The notes: generated by a model from the sequence alone, not told the origin. Positions 52,546 to 62,119 are shown, numbered from the stretch's first letter. The stretch: 64,000 nucleotides of DNA from JACDHG01 sp963815295 (GCA_963815295.1 CAWFFZ010000008.1:372001-436000), one strand, 5' to 3'. Translations and numbers: made by a program.

Positions 52546-52722
52546 TCAGTCGTCGGAGTCGTCCAAGCGGGCGAGCCAGGTGGCCAACCGCTCGACGGGT
52601 ACCTCGAACTCGGGGTTGAGATCGACGAATTCCCGCAACCGGTCGCCGACCCATGCCAGCGTGACCTCGTCGTCTCCCCGACGATCAGTCAGCTCCTCGA
52701 TCCCACGATCCGTGAAGTACAC
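52546..52722 (-). CDS. DUF6104 small protein downstream of kgd
   Basis: This is a 58-residue protein (GTG at 52722) beginning YFTDRGIEEL and ending VERLATWLARLDDSDD, very acidic. I recognise it as the DUF6104 protein that often follows kgd in actinobacteria. It begins 9 bp after the kgd stop, so it is co-transcribed. Its role is unknown; control of the 2-oxoglutarate enzyme is possible. Confidence 0.8.
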   Translation of the reverse strand: MYFTDRGIEELTDRRGDDEVTLAWVGDRLREFVDLNPEFEVPVERLATWLARLDDSDD

Positions 52723-52731
52723 GAAGCTGAC

Positions 52732-55700
52732 CTACGCGAAGGCGGCTTCGAGCAGATCGCCGAGCTCGTCCTGGTGCACCTTCAGCTGGCCAACCGACGG
52801 TGACGCGGACTCGTTGCGAGACACGCGGAGGAACGGGATGTCTCCCAGCTCCCCAGCCAGGTTGAGCTTCATGTGCGGCCACGGACCCATGTTGGCGGGC
52901 TCGTCCTGCACCCAGCGGATCTCCTTGAGGTTGGGGTACTTCGCCAGCTCTGCCTGCACGGCCTCGACCGGGCGTGGGTAGAGCTGTTCGAGGCGCGCGA
53001 TGGCTGTGTGCGACGAGTCCGGCTCGCGACGCTTGCGCTCCGTGAACAGGTCCCAGGTGATCCGCCCCGAGCAGAGGAGGAGGCGCTCCACTGCCGACGG
53101 GTCGTCGACATCGTCGCCGATCACCGGCCGGAACGTCCCGGCGGTGAAGTCCGATGGCTGCGAGGCGGCGTCCTTGCGCTTCAACATCGACTTCGGAGTG
53201 AACACGATCATCGGACGGTGCTTGCTGGCGAGTGAGTGCTGACGCAGCAGGTGGAAGTACGACGCTGGGCTCGACGGCTGCGCGACTGTGAAGGCGTCGT
53301 CGGCGGCCATCGTCATGAAGCGCTCGATCCTGGCCGACGAGTGGTCAGGGCCTTGTCCTTCATAGCCGTGGGGGAGCAGGAGTACGACGCCGGACTGCTG
53401 CTGCCACTTGGCCTCGCCGGCCGAGATGAACTCATCGATCACCGTCTGGGCACCGTTGACGAAGTCGCCGAACTGCGCCTCCCACAGGGTGAGCGCCTCG
53501 GGCCGGGCCACGGAGTAGCCGTACTCGAAGCCCATGGCGGCGTACTCCGACAGCAGTGAGTCGTAGATGTAGAACTGCGCCTGGTCCTCGGACAGGTTCT
53601 GGAGCGGTGTCCACTCAGCGCCGTTCTTGCGGTCGATGATCGTCGCGAACCGGCTGACGAACGTGCCGCGGCGCGAGTCCTGGCCCGAAAGCCGGACTGG
53701 GCGCCCCTGCATGAGCAGCGAGCCGAACGCCAAGATCTCGGCTGTGCCCCAGTCGATCGGACCTTCGGTGATGGCGGCCGCGCGGCGTTGCAGTTGAGGG
53801 AGCACCTTCGGGTGCACCGTGAAGCCTTCTGGCGCCGAGACGTGAGCGTCGGCGATGCGCTTGAGCACCTCGACTGGCACGGCCGTGTCGGTGGTGCCTT
53901 CTGCCGCACCCTTGGTGGGGTACTCCGGGACCGTGATGTATTCGATCTCTTCGGGCTCCTTGGTGGCGTCGCGGACCTCAGCGAACACCCTCTCCAGCTG
54001 CTGCTGGTAGTCCTTCAGCGCCGACTCGGCCTCCTCGACAGTGATGTCGCCGCGGCCGATCAGTGCCTCGGTGTAGAGCTTGCGCACCGACCGTTTGCGC
54101 TCGATGAGGTCGTACATCAACGGCTGTGTGTACGACGGGTCGTCGCCCTCGTTGTGCCCGCGACGGCGGTAGCAGACCAGGTCGATCACGACGTCCTTGT
54201 TGAAGGCCTGCCGGTACTCGAACGCCAGCTGCGCAACGCGGGTGCAGGCTTCCGGGTCGTCACCGTTGACGTGGAAGATCGGCGCCTGAACCATCCGGGC
54301 GACGTCGGTGCAGTACAAGGACGATCGTGACGACGAGGGCGAGGTGGTGAACCCGACCTGGTTGTTGACCACGACGTGGATGGTGCCGCCAGTGCGGTAG
54401 CCCCGAAGCTGCGACAGGTTTAGCGTCTCGGCGACGACGCCCTGGCCGGCGAACGCCGCGTCGCCGTGCACTAGCAGCGGCAGCACGGGGTAGGCGGCAC
54501 CCTTGTTGAGCAGGTCTTGCTTCGCGCGGGCGATGCCTTCAAGCACCGGGTCGACAGCTTCGAGGTGAGACGGGTTCGCCGCGACGGACACCTTGATCTT
54601 GTCTCCGTGCTCTGACACGAACTCGCCTTCTGCGCCCAGGTGGTACTTCACGTCACCGGATCCCTGTACCGTCCGTGGGTCGATGTTGCCCTCGAACTCA
54701 CGGAAGATCTGCGAGTAGCGCTTGCCGACGATGTTGGCCAGCACGTTGAGGCGACCACGGTGGGCCATCCCGATCGTGACCTCGTCGAGGCCGGCGCCGG
54801 CGGCCTCCTCGCAGATCTCGTCGATCAGAGGGACTGTTGTCTCGGCGCCTTCGAGACTGAACCGCTTCTGCCCGACGTACTTCGTCTGCAGGAATGTCTC
54901 GAACGCCTCAGCCTGGTTGAGCTTGTGCAGGATGCGCAACTGCTCGACCGCGGGCAGCTTCTGGTGCGGACGCTCGACGCGCTCCTGGATCCAGCGACGC
55001 TGCTCAGGGTCCTGGATGTGCATGTACTCGATGCCTGTGGTCCGGCAGTACGAGTCGCGCAAGATCCCCAGGATGTGGCGCAGCTTCATGAATCGACGCC
55101 CGCCGAAGTTGCCGGTGGCGAACTCTCGGTCCAGGTCCCACAGCGTCAGACCGTGGGTGCCGACCTCCAGGTCGGGGTGGCTGCGCTGCTGGTATTCGAG
55201 TGGGTCTGTGTCGGCCATGATGTGACCACGCACTCGGTACGCGTGGATCATCTCGAGAATGCGGGCCTGCTTGCTGATCTCGTCCTCGTGGTTGGCCGAG
55301 ATGTCGTTCGCCCAGCGGATCGGCTCGTACGGGATCCGCAGGGCGTGGAAGATCTCCTCGTAGAAGCCGTCCTCGCCGAGAAGCAGGCCGTGCAGGCGGC
55401 GCAGGAAGTCGCCAGACTGCGCACCCTGGATCACGCGGTGGTCGTACGTCGAGGTGAGCGTCATGATTTTGCTGATCGCGTTCCTCGTCAGCGTCTCCTC
55501 CGACGCCCCCTGGTACTCCGGCGGGAAGTTCATCGCCCCGACGCCGAGGATGGCCCCCTGACCACTCATCAGCCGGGGCACGGAATGGTTCGTCCCGATG
55601 GTGCCGGGGTTGGTGAGGGTGATCGTGGTGCCCTTGAAGTCTTCGACGGTCAGCTTGTTGTCACGGGCACGCCGGACGATCTCCTCATAGGCAGTCCAGA

Positions 55701-56487
55701 AAACCGCGAACGACATGTCTTCGGCGGCCTTGATAGACGGTACGAGCAGCTGACGGGTGCCGTCGGGCTTCTGGATATCGATCGCGAGGCCGATGTTGAC
55801 GTGAGCCGGCTTGATCAAGTTGGGCTTGCCGTCGACGACCTCGAAGCCGTAGTTCATCTCCGGCATCTGCTTCAGGGCCTTCGCCAGCGCGAAACCGATG
55901 ATGTGGGTGAACGACACCTTGCCGCCGCGCGCACGGGCGAGGTGGTTGTTGATGACGACCCGGTTGTCGATGAGCAGCTTGACCGGCACCGTCCGGACGC
56001 TGGTGGCGGTGGGCACGGTCAGCGACGTGTCCATGTTTGCCACCGTGCGGGCCGACGCGCCGCGCAACACGACGTGCTCGGGCTCCTGCGAAACGTCGGG
56101 GGGATCAGTTGCCGGCTCATCCTTCGGCACCGGTGCGCTCGCCGTCTTCGCCGCCGAGACGGGCTTGGTCGGGCTCCGGTCGTGGGCAGGGGCGGCGCCT
56201 GATGCGGCCGCTGATCCCGTCACGGCTGCTTGGTTGGTGGCGGGGGTCGTGGCCGCGGGCTTGGGCTTCGGGGACTCAACTGCGGCCTTCGTGTCAGCCG
56301 GCTTCCGGGGATGCTTGGCAGGCGGCGCCGGCCCTCCGTTGGCGGTCGGCGGGCCGTCCTTGAACAAGTCACGCCACGCCTTGTCCACCGAGTCGGGGTC
56401 CTCGAGATAGCGCTCGTACATTTCGTCGACGAGCCATTCGTTTGGCCCGAAATCGGACCTGGCGTTGTCTTGCTGAGACTGTGACAC
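52732..56487 (-). CDS. kgd: Multifunctional 2-oxoglutarate metabolism enzyme
   Basis: This is a 1251-residue fusion of an E2-like and an E1-like protein. An N-terminal helix of the E1 type (WLVDEMYERYLEDPD) and a Pro/Ala-rich linker (residues 40-130) precede the acyltransferase domain with DHRVIQGAQSGDF (about residue 347). The E1 TPP part follows with AHRGRLNVLANI (about residue 572) and HGDAAFAGQGVVAETL. It decarboxylates 2-oxoglutarate and feeds the dehydrogenase complex or 2-hydroxy-3-oxoadipate synthesis. The start is GTG at 56487. DUF6104 follows. Confidence 0.96.
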   Translation of the reverse strand: MSQSQQDNARSDFGPNEWLVDEMYERYLEDPDSVDKAWRDLFKDGPPTANGGPAPPAKHPRKPADTKAAVESPKPKPAATTPATNQAAVTGSAAASGAAPAHDRSPTKPVSAAKTASAPVPKDEPATDPPDVSQEPEHVVLRGASARTVANMDTSLTVPTATSVRTVPVKLLIDNRVVINNHLARARGGKVSFTHIIGFALAKALKQMPEMNYGFEVVDGKPNLIKPAHVNIGLAIDIQKPDGTRQLLVPSIKAAEDMSFAVFWTAYEEIVRRARDNKLTVEDFKGTTITLTNPGTIGTNHSVPRLMSGQGAILGVGAMNFPPEYQGASEETLTRNAISKIMTLTSTYDHRVIQGAQSGDFLRRLHGLLLGEDGFYEEIFHALRIPYEPIRWANDISANHEDEISKQARILEMIHAYRVRGHIMADTDPLEYQQRSHPDLEVGTHGLTLWDLDREFATGNFGGRRFMKLRHILGILRDSYCRTTGIEYMHIQDPEQRRWIQERVERPHQKLPAVEQLRILHKLNQAEAFETFLQTKYVGQKRFSLEGAETTVPLIDEICEEAAGAGLDEVTIGMAHRGRLNVLANIVGKRYSQIFREFEGNIDPRTVQGSGDVKYHLGAEGEFVSEHGDKIKVSVAANPSHLEAVDPVLEGIARAKQDLLNKGAAYPVLPLLVHGDAAFAGQGVVAETLNLSQLRGYRTGGTIHVVVNNQVGFTTSPSSSRSSLYCTDVARMVQAPIFHVNGDDPEACTRVAQLAFEYRQAFNKDVVIDLVCYRRRGHNEGDDPSYTQPLMYDLIERKRSVRKLYTEALIGRGDITVEEAESALKDYQQQLERVFAEVRDATKEPEEIEYITVPEYPTKGAAEGTTDTAVPVEVLKRIADAHVSAPEGFTVHPKVLPQLQRRAAAITEGPIDWGTAEILAFGSLLMQGRPVRLSGQDSRRGTFVSRFATIIDRKNGAEWTPLQNLSEDQAQFYIYDSLLSEYAAMGFEYGYSVARPEALTLWEAQFGDFVNGAQTVIDEFISAGEAKWQQQSGVVLLLPHGYEGQGPDHSSARIERFMTMAADDAFTVAQPSSPASYFHLLRQHSLASKHRPMIVFTPKSMLKRKDAASQPSDFTAGTFRPVIGDDVDDPSAVERLLLCSGRITWDLFTERKRREPDSSHTAIARLEQLYPRPVEAVQAELAKYPNLKEIRWVQDEPANMGPWPHMKLNLAGELGDIPFLRVSRNESASPSVGQLKVHQDELGDLLEAAFA

Positions 56488-56665
56488 GGCCTTGAGTTTC
56501 GCCTCTTCCCCTGTGACACCCGGTGGGACGCCATCAAGGCTAACCCTCTAGGCGGCGAGTGCGCAGAGCAGATCGGGATTCAGCGGGGAAGGGAGCCGAT
56601 GACAAACCCCGCCTGTGTGCGCGGCGAGTTTGTGTTCGGCGTGCAGATGACGCATTCTTTCGGCG

Positions 56666-57283
56666 ATGCCCAATCGTTTGCTTCGCCTGGGCCTGGCCGT
56701 CCTTCTGCTTGTCGCGACCGCCGGCTGCACCGGCGGCGACGACGACGACCCAACGCCCCCCGCCGAGTCGTCGACCTCGCCGTCGGACAAGAAGACCGCC
56801 GCAGCCCCTCAGTTGGGCAAGAAGGACGCTCCTCTCGAGGTTTCCATCGAGCAGCTGCGAGGTGCGATCAAGCGCAAGCAGTACGCCACGCTGGAGAAGA
56901 AGATCGCGAAGCCCATCTCGGCCTGGATCGCCGCGGGCTTCTCTGATGTCGAGTACCCCAAAGCGTCTTACGACGGAGCGTTCAAGAGCTGGACCCTCGA
57001 CGCTCGCAAGCTAGCGCGGCGCGATGGCGACGTGACGACCAACGGCAAGCTGGGCAAGGACCTCGCCACCTTCGTCGTGGAGAAGCAGCGAGTGCGCCTC
57101 TACGTCTTCGCCAGCCGAGCGCTGACCGGCGGTGCCACCGCGCGCCTGGCGTTGCGGTTCACCGGGGAGACCGAGGAGGGGAAGTCGGCGTCGTACGCCG
57201 TGATCGGCAGCCTCTACCTGACCCGCGACAAGGGTCATTGGCGCATCTTCGGCTACGACCTCGTTCGCAAGGAGGTGGACTAA
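56666..57283 (+). CDS. Secreted lipoprotein upstream of an LCP protein
   Basis: This is a 205-residue exported protein. It has the lipobox ATAGC after a hydrophobic run, then an Asp/Pro/Ser-rich spacer, and a compact C-terminal domain (about residues 55-205) with no family that I recognise. The stop and the next ATG overlap (TAATG), so it is coupled to the LCP gene and may act at the cell wall. A CATTCT box is about 7 nt before the ATG (near-leaderless). Confidence 0.78.
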   Translation: MPNRLLRLGLAVLLLVATAGCTGGDDDDPTPPAESSTSPSDKKTAAAPQLGKKDAPLEVSIEQLRGAIKRKQYATLEKKIAKPISAWIAAGFSDVEYPKASYDGAFKSWTLDARKLARRDGDVTTNGKLGKDLATFVVEKQRVRLYVFASRALTGGATARLALRFTGETEEGKSASYAVIGSLYLTRDKGHWRIFGYDLVRKEVD

Positions 57284-58209
57284 TGCTGGAGCTCCTCCCA
57301 CCTTCGGCGTCGATCCTGGCCAAGGGCCGTCGACTCTGCATGTTCGGTCTGCTCCTTGCACTGCTGAGCATCGTTGTGCCCGATGCCGGCCGAGCACCTA
57401 CCGAGTTCGCCCTGATCAAGCTGGAGCGCGTGCATGGCGTCGACGCGGAGGACCGCGTCGTGTGGTTCCTCGCGCTGGGATCTGACGCGCGGCCCGGCCA
57501 GTCGGTGTTGCGCAGCCGGTCCGACGCGATCCAGCTCGTCGGCGTCAACGCGAAAACGCACCACGCCGTCACGATCGGGATCCCCCGTGACTCGTATGTC
57601 GACATCCCTGGACACGGCAACGACAAGCTCAACTCGGCGATGGTCTACGGCGGCCCCGAGCTGACCGCCCGAGCAGTGACCGCGCTGACCGGTATTCAGC
57701 CCGACTACGTGTTCGTGACGAGCTTCAACGGCTTGATCCGGATGGTCTCGGGTATCAACGGAGTCCGGGTCAAAGTGACGTACCCGATGAACGACCTCAA
57801 ACAACGCTTCCAGCCGGGGATGCGCCAGCTCACCGGCATCGAGGCGCTGGCGTTCGCGCGGATCCGTTACGGGTTGCCTCGAGGGGACTTCGACCGGTCG
57901 ATGGACCAGGGCCAGCTACTCAAGGGCGGACTCGCCACGATCAAGGCCAAGTCGGATCGTGCCGGCTTCATGGAGCTTGCGCTGGGGCTTTTCAATAACA
58001 ACACCGACACGAACGTCGGTCCTGTGGAGCTGTATCGGCTTGCGCGCACCGTCACCGAGGTCAACCCGGCACTCGTTCGGGTATGCGTGGCGACTGGTTC
58101 GGTCGGGAGCGCGGGAGCGGCCAGTGTGGTGTTCCCCAACCGGGCTGCCTTGCGGTCGCTCGCCGCCGACGTCCGTCACGACGCCCGGGTCGACCGCGGC
58201 GGCTGCTGA
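57283..58209 (+). CDS. LytR-CpsA-Psr (LCP) family cell-wall ligase
   Basis: This is a 308-residue membrane-anchored protein with one N-terminal span and the LCP catalytic domain. Conserved residues are seen in GSDARPG, SDAIQLVGVN, IGIPRDSYVDIPGHGNDKLN and the late RIRYGLPRGDFDR. LCP proteins attach wall polymers to peptidoglycan. The ATG at 57283 overlaps the lipoprotein stop, with GGAGGTG upstream. A hairpin terminator follows the stop. Confidence 0.9.
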   Translation: MLELLPPSASILAKGRRLCMFGLLLALLSIVVPDAGRAPTEFALIKLERVHGVDAEDRVVWFLALGSDARPGQSVLRSRSDAIQLVGVNAKTHHAVTIGIPRDSYVDIPGHGNDKLNSAMVYGGPELTARAVTALTGIQPDYVFVTSFNGLIRMVSGINGVRVKVTYPMNDLKQRFQPGMRQLTGIEALAFARIRYGLPRGDFDRSMDQGQLLKGGLATIKAKSDRAGFMELALGLFNNNTDTNVGPVELYRLARTVTEVNPALVRVCVATGSVGSAGAASVVFPNRAALRSLAADVRHDARVDRGGC

Positions 58210-58222
58210 CGACGTACGGCCA

Positions 58223-58239
58223 GGACACCGTGGGTGTCC
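58223..58239. terminator. Hairpin between convergent LCP and secreted-protein genes
   Basis: GGACACC (58223-58229) and GGTGTCC (58233-58239) form a perfect 7-bp stem with a 3-base loop between two convergent genes. Confidence 0.5.
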
Positions 58240-58270
58240 CAGCCGCACGCTGGTGGCTCGTTGCCGGGTG

Positions 58271-59539
58271 TCAGAGACCGGCGCGGCTGAAGCCCACCTT
58301 GGCGAAGCCGAGGTTGAAGACGGCGCCGCTCCCGTCGAGCAGGTTGATTCTCAGCGCGGTGACCTGGATGCCGTTGGCGGTCCTGACCACGAGGTTGCGT
58401 TCGAGGCGGACAACCCCAGGCACCACGATGACGTCGCTAGGCGGGAACGTCTGCGTCTCACCGCTGACGGTCACCCTCCCGATCTTGCTGCCCTTGATGT
58501 TCTTCGTGGTTCCGCTGCCTTTTTCAAAGCGAATGTTGGCGCGGCCGACAACCCCTCGCGCCGTGACTTCTCCTCCGCGGAGGTTGAAGCGGTCGACGCG
58601 ACTTTCTTCATGGGCCACTGCATGACGGGCGGACTGGTCCGCAGAGTGCTGTGTCGACAGTTGCTTGATGACGAGGCCATCAGCGTCGACCCGGGCGATG
58701 TCCTGGCTCTTGACCTCACCGTCCGTGCCCTGGCACGGCATCTTGAGGAACGGCGTCATCTTGCTTTCGAGCGTGCCGTCCAGACCCTTGAACCGTGATC
58801 CGTAGGAGTAGCCCCTGAACAACCCCGACCGGACTCCACGTTCGATAGCAGCCTGCGAGCGCGCCATGTAGACCTTCGTACCTGAGGGAATCAGCTCGAC
58901 CCGCAGTGCCTCCGCCTTGGCAGCGGCCCTACCGGCTGTCGCCGACTTGGTGTTCATGCCGAGGGAGATGCGAGCGACTCCGGGGATGACGAGTGTCTCG
59001 CCGGGAGATGGGATCTCCAACTCCTGCGGCTCGCCCCCGCCTGCAGGCGCCAGCCTGATGCCCGCGACGGTGCGAGTGGTGGCGGCATGGAACCCGGACT
59101 GGTCGTGGTAGGCCCGCGAGGTCGACTTGACGCCCTCGAGCAACAGGCCACCCGACACCTCATCGCCGAGCATTGCACCGGCGATCCGGTTCGACGCCCA
59201 GGCCGACACGACGCCATCCTTCTCTGTCGTCCAGGTGCGCGTCTTGACTCCGGACAGCGAGCCCAGGGGTCCCAGGTCGCTGGCCGCTTCGAAGTTGTCG
59301 ATGTCTACGCCAGCCATGTTGGTGCAGCCGATGACCTGGTAGGCAGTCCGGTCGGATCCGGCGGGGATGTCGCCACCGGAGACTCGAGTGCCGTAGCCCG
59401 AAGAGGTAAGAGCGAAGTGGGTCGGACTCGTCGTGTTGCTGGCCGCAGGTGCGGCGGTTGAGGTGGTTGTGGTGGTCATGGCCATTGCCGCTGCAAGCAG
59501 CGAGACGGCCACGCCGGCCGAGAAAGCGCGTGGGATCAT
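58271..59539 (-). CDS. Secreted choice-of-anchor-like surface protein
   Basis: This is a 422-residue exported protein. A Sec signal peptide (MIPRAFSAGVAVSLLAAAMA...) is followed by two similar halves with GGDIPAG..., choline- or sortase-free tail and repeated VSGET-type strands. The C-terminus (LRINLLDGSGAVFNLGFAKV) resembles the choice-of-anchor P family of actinobacteria. The role is unknown, perhaps a surface or spore-coat protein. The start is ATG at 59539 with GGGGGA upstream. Confidence 0.72.
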   Translation of the reverse strand: MIPRAFSAGVAVSLLAAAMAMTTTTTSTAAPAASNTTSPTHFALTSSGYGTRVSGGDIPAGSDRTAYQVIGCTNMAGVDIDNFEAASDLGPLGSLSGVKTRTWTTEKDGVVSAWASNRIAGAMLGDEVSGGLLLEGVKSTSRAYHDQSGFHAATTRTVAGIRLAPAGGGEPQELEIPSPGETLVIPGVARISLGMNTKSATAGRAAAKAEALRVELIPSGTKVYMARSQAAIERGVRSGLFRGYSYGSRFKGLDGTLESKMTPFLKMPCQGTDGEVKSQDIARVDADGLVIKQLSTQHSADQSARHAVAHEESRVDRFNLRGGEVTARGVVGRANIRFEKGSGTTKNIKGSKIGRVTVSGETQTFPPSDVIVVPGVVRLERNLVVRTANGIQVTALRINLLDGSGAVFNLGFAKVGFSRAGL

Positions 59540-59793
59540 CGAGATCCCCCCTTAGTCTGTGACGTGGAGTGATCGAGTGATTACTCCTTGTGACAGTTAA
59601 CGACCCAGTTACTCATGAGTCACGTTGGGACTGTCGCGTGTAGGGCGAGCCAGGCTCCCAGGAGTCCCACGCTGACCACCACCGCTGGTCCTAGTCGAGG
59701 AGATTCCAGAGACCGGACATGCCATGGTTGCCTGACCATCGCGACGTTCACCTGGGACTTCGACTTGCTCTCCACCCGAACTGAGGAACTGCC
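59540..59793. other. Intergenic region with a small palindrome
   Basis: A perfect palindrome ACTCATGAGT lies at 59611-59620 between the divergent secreted-protein and aminotransferase genes. It could be a regulator site. No gene is visible. Confidence 0.4.
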
Positions 59794-61014
59794 ATGGCAC
59801 AGATGACCCTGCCGATGGGGGGCGCGGGCCCGGCCTTCGATATCGAGCGCGCGCGCCGCGACACCCCAGGCGCCGAGCGAGTCGCCCACCTCAACAACGC
59901 CGGTGCGGCGCTGCCGCCCGAGCAGGTCACGGAGGCAGTGATCGCTCACCTTCGGCGCGAGTCGGAGATGGGTGGGTACGAAGCCGCGGATGCTGCGACT
60001 GACCAGGTCGAGCACACCTACGAAGCCATCGCCCAACTGGTCGGTTGCAGGACGGATGAGATCGCGGTGGTGGAGAACGCCACCCGCGCCTGGGATATGG
60101 CCTTCTACGGCCTGACCATGAGTCCCGGTGATCGTATTCTGACCGCTCGTGCCGAGTACGCCAGCAACGTCATCGCCTTCCTCCAGGTTGCCCGACGTAC
60201 CGGCGCGGTCGTCGAGATCATCGAGGACGACGACGCTGGGCAGCTGTCAGTCAGCGACCTACGCCGACGCCTGAGCGACGGCAAAGGACCGGTGAAGCTC
60301 GTGGCGATTACGCACGTGCCCACCCAGGGCGGGCTGGTCAACCCCGCCGAGGAAGTGGGGGCCGTCACGCAGGAGGCGGCTGTGCCTTTCCTGCTCGATG
60401 CCTGCCAGTCCGTAGGGCAGCTCCCCGTCGATGTGGAGCGCATCGGTTGCGACCTCCTCTCCGCGACCGGAAGGAAGTTCCTGAGGGGACCGCGGGGGAC
60501 CGGGTTCCTCTACGTACGTCGAACCTTCCTCGACCAGATCGAGCCACCGTTTCTCGACCTGCACGCGGCGACTTGGACAGCCCCCGACCAGTACGAGATC
60601 CGCCCGGACGCGCGACGCTTCGAGAACTGGGAAACCAACTACGCGGCCAAGATAGGTCTCGGTGTGGCTGTCGACTACGCACTGTCCTGGGGCATGGAGG
60701 CAATCCAACACAGGGTTACCGCCCTCGCGGATCGCCTGAGGCAACTCTTGGCCGATGTCAGCGGTGTGCGCGTGCACGACCAGGGGACACGTCGCTGCGG
60801 CATCGTCACGTTCACTGTCGACAACGTCCCTGCCCAGCAGGTCCAACAGCAGCTTTCGAGCCAGGGCGTCAACGTGAGCGTCTCACTCGTCGACTACGCC
60901 CGCCTCGACCTTCAGAGCCGCGGACTGCCCGACCTCGTCCGCGCATCGGTCCACTACTACAACACCGACGCCGAGCTGGACCGTCTGATCCGCGCCCTTC
61001 CCCCAGCCAGCTAG
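59794..61014 (+). CDS. PLP-dependent class V aminotransferase
   Basis: This is a 406-residue enzyme of the NifS/CsdA-like class V fold. It has the PLP-binding Lys in SATGRKFLRGPRGTGFLY near residue 227, the Asp in LLDACQSVGQ and the substrate loop HLNNAGAALPPEQV. It resembles isopenicillin-N-epimerase-like and EgtE-type lyases. The substrate is not visible. GAGGAA lies 6 nt before the ATG. The 3' end overlaps the convergent deaminase gene by 4 bp. Confidence 0.9.
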   Translation: MAQMTLPMGGAGPAFDIERARRDTPGAERVAHLNNAGAALPPEQVTEAVIAHLRRESEMGGYEAADAATDQVEHTYEAIAQLVGCRTDEIAVVENATRAWDMAFYGLTMSPGDRILTARAEYASNVIAFLQVARRTGAVVEIIEDDDAGQLSVSDLRRRLSDGKGPVKLVAITHVPTQGGLVNPAEEVGAVTQEAAVPFLLDACQSVGQLPVDVERIGCDLLSATGRKFLRGPRGTGFLYVRRTFLDQIEPPFLDLHAATWTAPDQYEIRPDARRFENWETNYAAKIGLGVAVDYALSWGMEAIQHRVTALADRLRQLLADVSGVRVHDQGTRRCGIVTFTVDNVPAQQVQQQLSSQGVNVSVSLVDYARLDLQSRGLPDLVRASVHYYNTDAELDRLIRALPPAS

Positions 61015-61421
61015 TACGGCCGCGGCCAGTCCGTCAGGGGGAGAAGTTCGGCCAGAGACTGGGCTTGATCACGACCGAGCACTACCAGGGTAGCGACGTT
61101 TGCCGGATCCACCTGATGGATGAACTCCCGGCATCGACCGCACGGCGGCAAGACGAAGACCACTCCGGCCTCATCGCGCCAGACGGCGACAATCTTGGCG
61201 ATCTGGTGCTCTCCAGCCGTCACCATGGCAGCGATGGCTGCATGCTCCGCACAGAATCCGGTACCTGAGGAGGTGTCGATGCAGACCCCGCCGTACTGGT
61301 TGCCCGCTTCGGTCACGAGGACACACGCGACATCACCGAAGAGACGGTCACCCACCAGGTGCGGGTTCAGGAGGTCGACCGCGGCCATCACCAGGTCATG
61401 GTGAGACAGCTGGTCAGGCAT
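61011..61421 (-). CDS. Cytidine deaminase-like protein
   Basis: This is a 136-residue zinc-dependent deaminase. C57 with E59 (FCAEHAA) and C94/C97 (LPPCGRC) form the catalytic zinc site. The length and motif spacing fit the tetrameric cytidine/blasticidin-S deaminase group. The ATG at 61421 is chosen. The frame continues upstream into the duplicated tRNA sequence and should not be used. Confidence 0.87.
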   Translation of the reverse strand: MPDQLSHHDLVMAAVDLLNPHLVGDRLFGDVACVLVTEAGNQYGGVCIDTSSGTGFCAEHAAIAAMVTAGEHQIAKIVAVWRDEAGVVFVLPPCGRCREFIHQVDPANVATLVVLGRDQAQSLAELLPLTDWPRPY

Positions 61422-61435
61422 CCCGGCACGATAGC

Positions 61436-61603
61436 TGGTGACTCGAGCGCTGGTGCGGGTCTGCTGACCGGGCGCCCCCGGCAGGATTCGAACCTGCGCT
61501 CCCGCCATGCGTAGAGCGCGGTGCTCGCATTGTGGTGACTCGAGCGCTGGTGCGGGTCTGCTGACCGGGCGCCCCCGGCAGGATTCGAACCTGCGCTCCC
61601 GCC
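61436..61603. repeat. 71-bp direct repeat duplicating the 3' half of tRNA-Arg
   Basis: Sequences 61436-61506 and 61533-61603 are identical, including 34 bases of the tRNA 3' half. The upstream copy continues with a diverged anticodon arm (61507-61529) that keeps GCGGTGCTC but not the CCG loop. It lacks a 5' acceptor strand, so it is a tRNA pseudogene fragment. The pattern resembles an attachment-site duplication without an inserted element. Confidence 0.82.
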
Positions 61604-61641
61604 TCCGGAGGGCGGTGCTCTATCCCCTGAGCTACGGGGGC
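61570..61641 (-). tRNA. tRNA-Arg (CCG)
   Basis: The minus strand folds as a cloverleaf: acceptor GCCCCCG with CGGGGGC, D-arm GCTC...GAGC, anticodon stem CCGCC/GGCGG with loop CTCCGGA, and T-arm GCAGG-TTCGAAT-CCTGC. The anticodon is CCG, reading CGG (Arg). The CCA tail is not encoded. Confidence 0.96.
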
Positions 61642-61728
61642 TCATGGCGCGCCCAAAGGGTAGCAGTGGCTACGGGCTGCTCGATAACCGCGCGAGGACG
61701 GTTCGACGGCACTAGCGTCGGGGTCCTA

Positions 61729-62106
61729 ATGCCCAAAGTCTTGGTGGTCGACGACTCCGACGTTATCCGATCGCTGATCGTGCTGAACCTGGAGCTGGAC
61801 GGCTTCGAGGTCGCCGAAGCACGCGACGGCGCAGAGTGTCTGGAGCTCGTTGCTGCGCTCAAGCCCGACGTCATCACACTCGATGTCGCGATGCCCCACC
61901 TCGACGGTTTCGCCACGGTCGCCCGGCTGCGGGCCGACCCGGCTACCTCCCACATTCCGATCGTGATGGTCACGGCTCGGGCACAAGGCTCAGACCTCGC
62001 ACGCGGCGCGGAGCTCGGCGTCGACGCCTATGTCACCAAGCCCTTCGACCCAGATCACCTCACGCAGACCGTCCGCACCTTGACGGGAGCGTCAAGCGCC
62101 TGCTGA
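61729..62106 (+). CDS. Single-domain response regulator
   Basis: This is a 125-residue CheY-like receiver with no output domain. The acidic pocket D8/D9, phosphate acceptor D52 (VITLDVAMPHLDGF), T near residue 80 (VMVTARA) and K near residue 102 (VTKPF) are all in place. It receives phosphate from a kinase encoded elsewhere and signals by protein contact. It lies just upstream of argS, with the tRNA-Arg gene on the other strand. Confidence 0.92.
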   Translation: MPKVLVVDDSDVIRSLIVLNLELDGFEVAEARDGAECLELVAALKPDVITLDVAMPHLDGFATVARLRADPATSHIPIVMVTARAQGSDLARGAELGVDAYVTKPFDPDHLTQTVRTLTGASSAC

Positions 62107-62113
62107 GCGTCGA

Positions 62114-62119
62114 TACGAT
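62114..62119 (+). promoter_or_regulatory. -10 box for leaderless argS
   Basis: TACGAT exactly 6 nt before the GTG at 62126. The box is within 15 bp of the response-regulator stop. Confidence 0.55.

Noticed and set aside
56480..56520. Two TGTGACA words before kgd as a CRP site.
   Set aside because: They are direct, 32 bp apart, and lack the paired half needed for the inverted CRP consensus.
61507..61532. A second complete tRNA gene beside tRNA-Arg.
   Set aside because: The upstream copy has no 5' acceptor strand and a disrupted anticodon loop.
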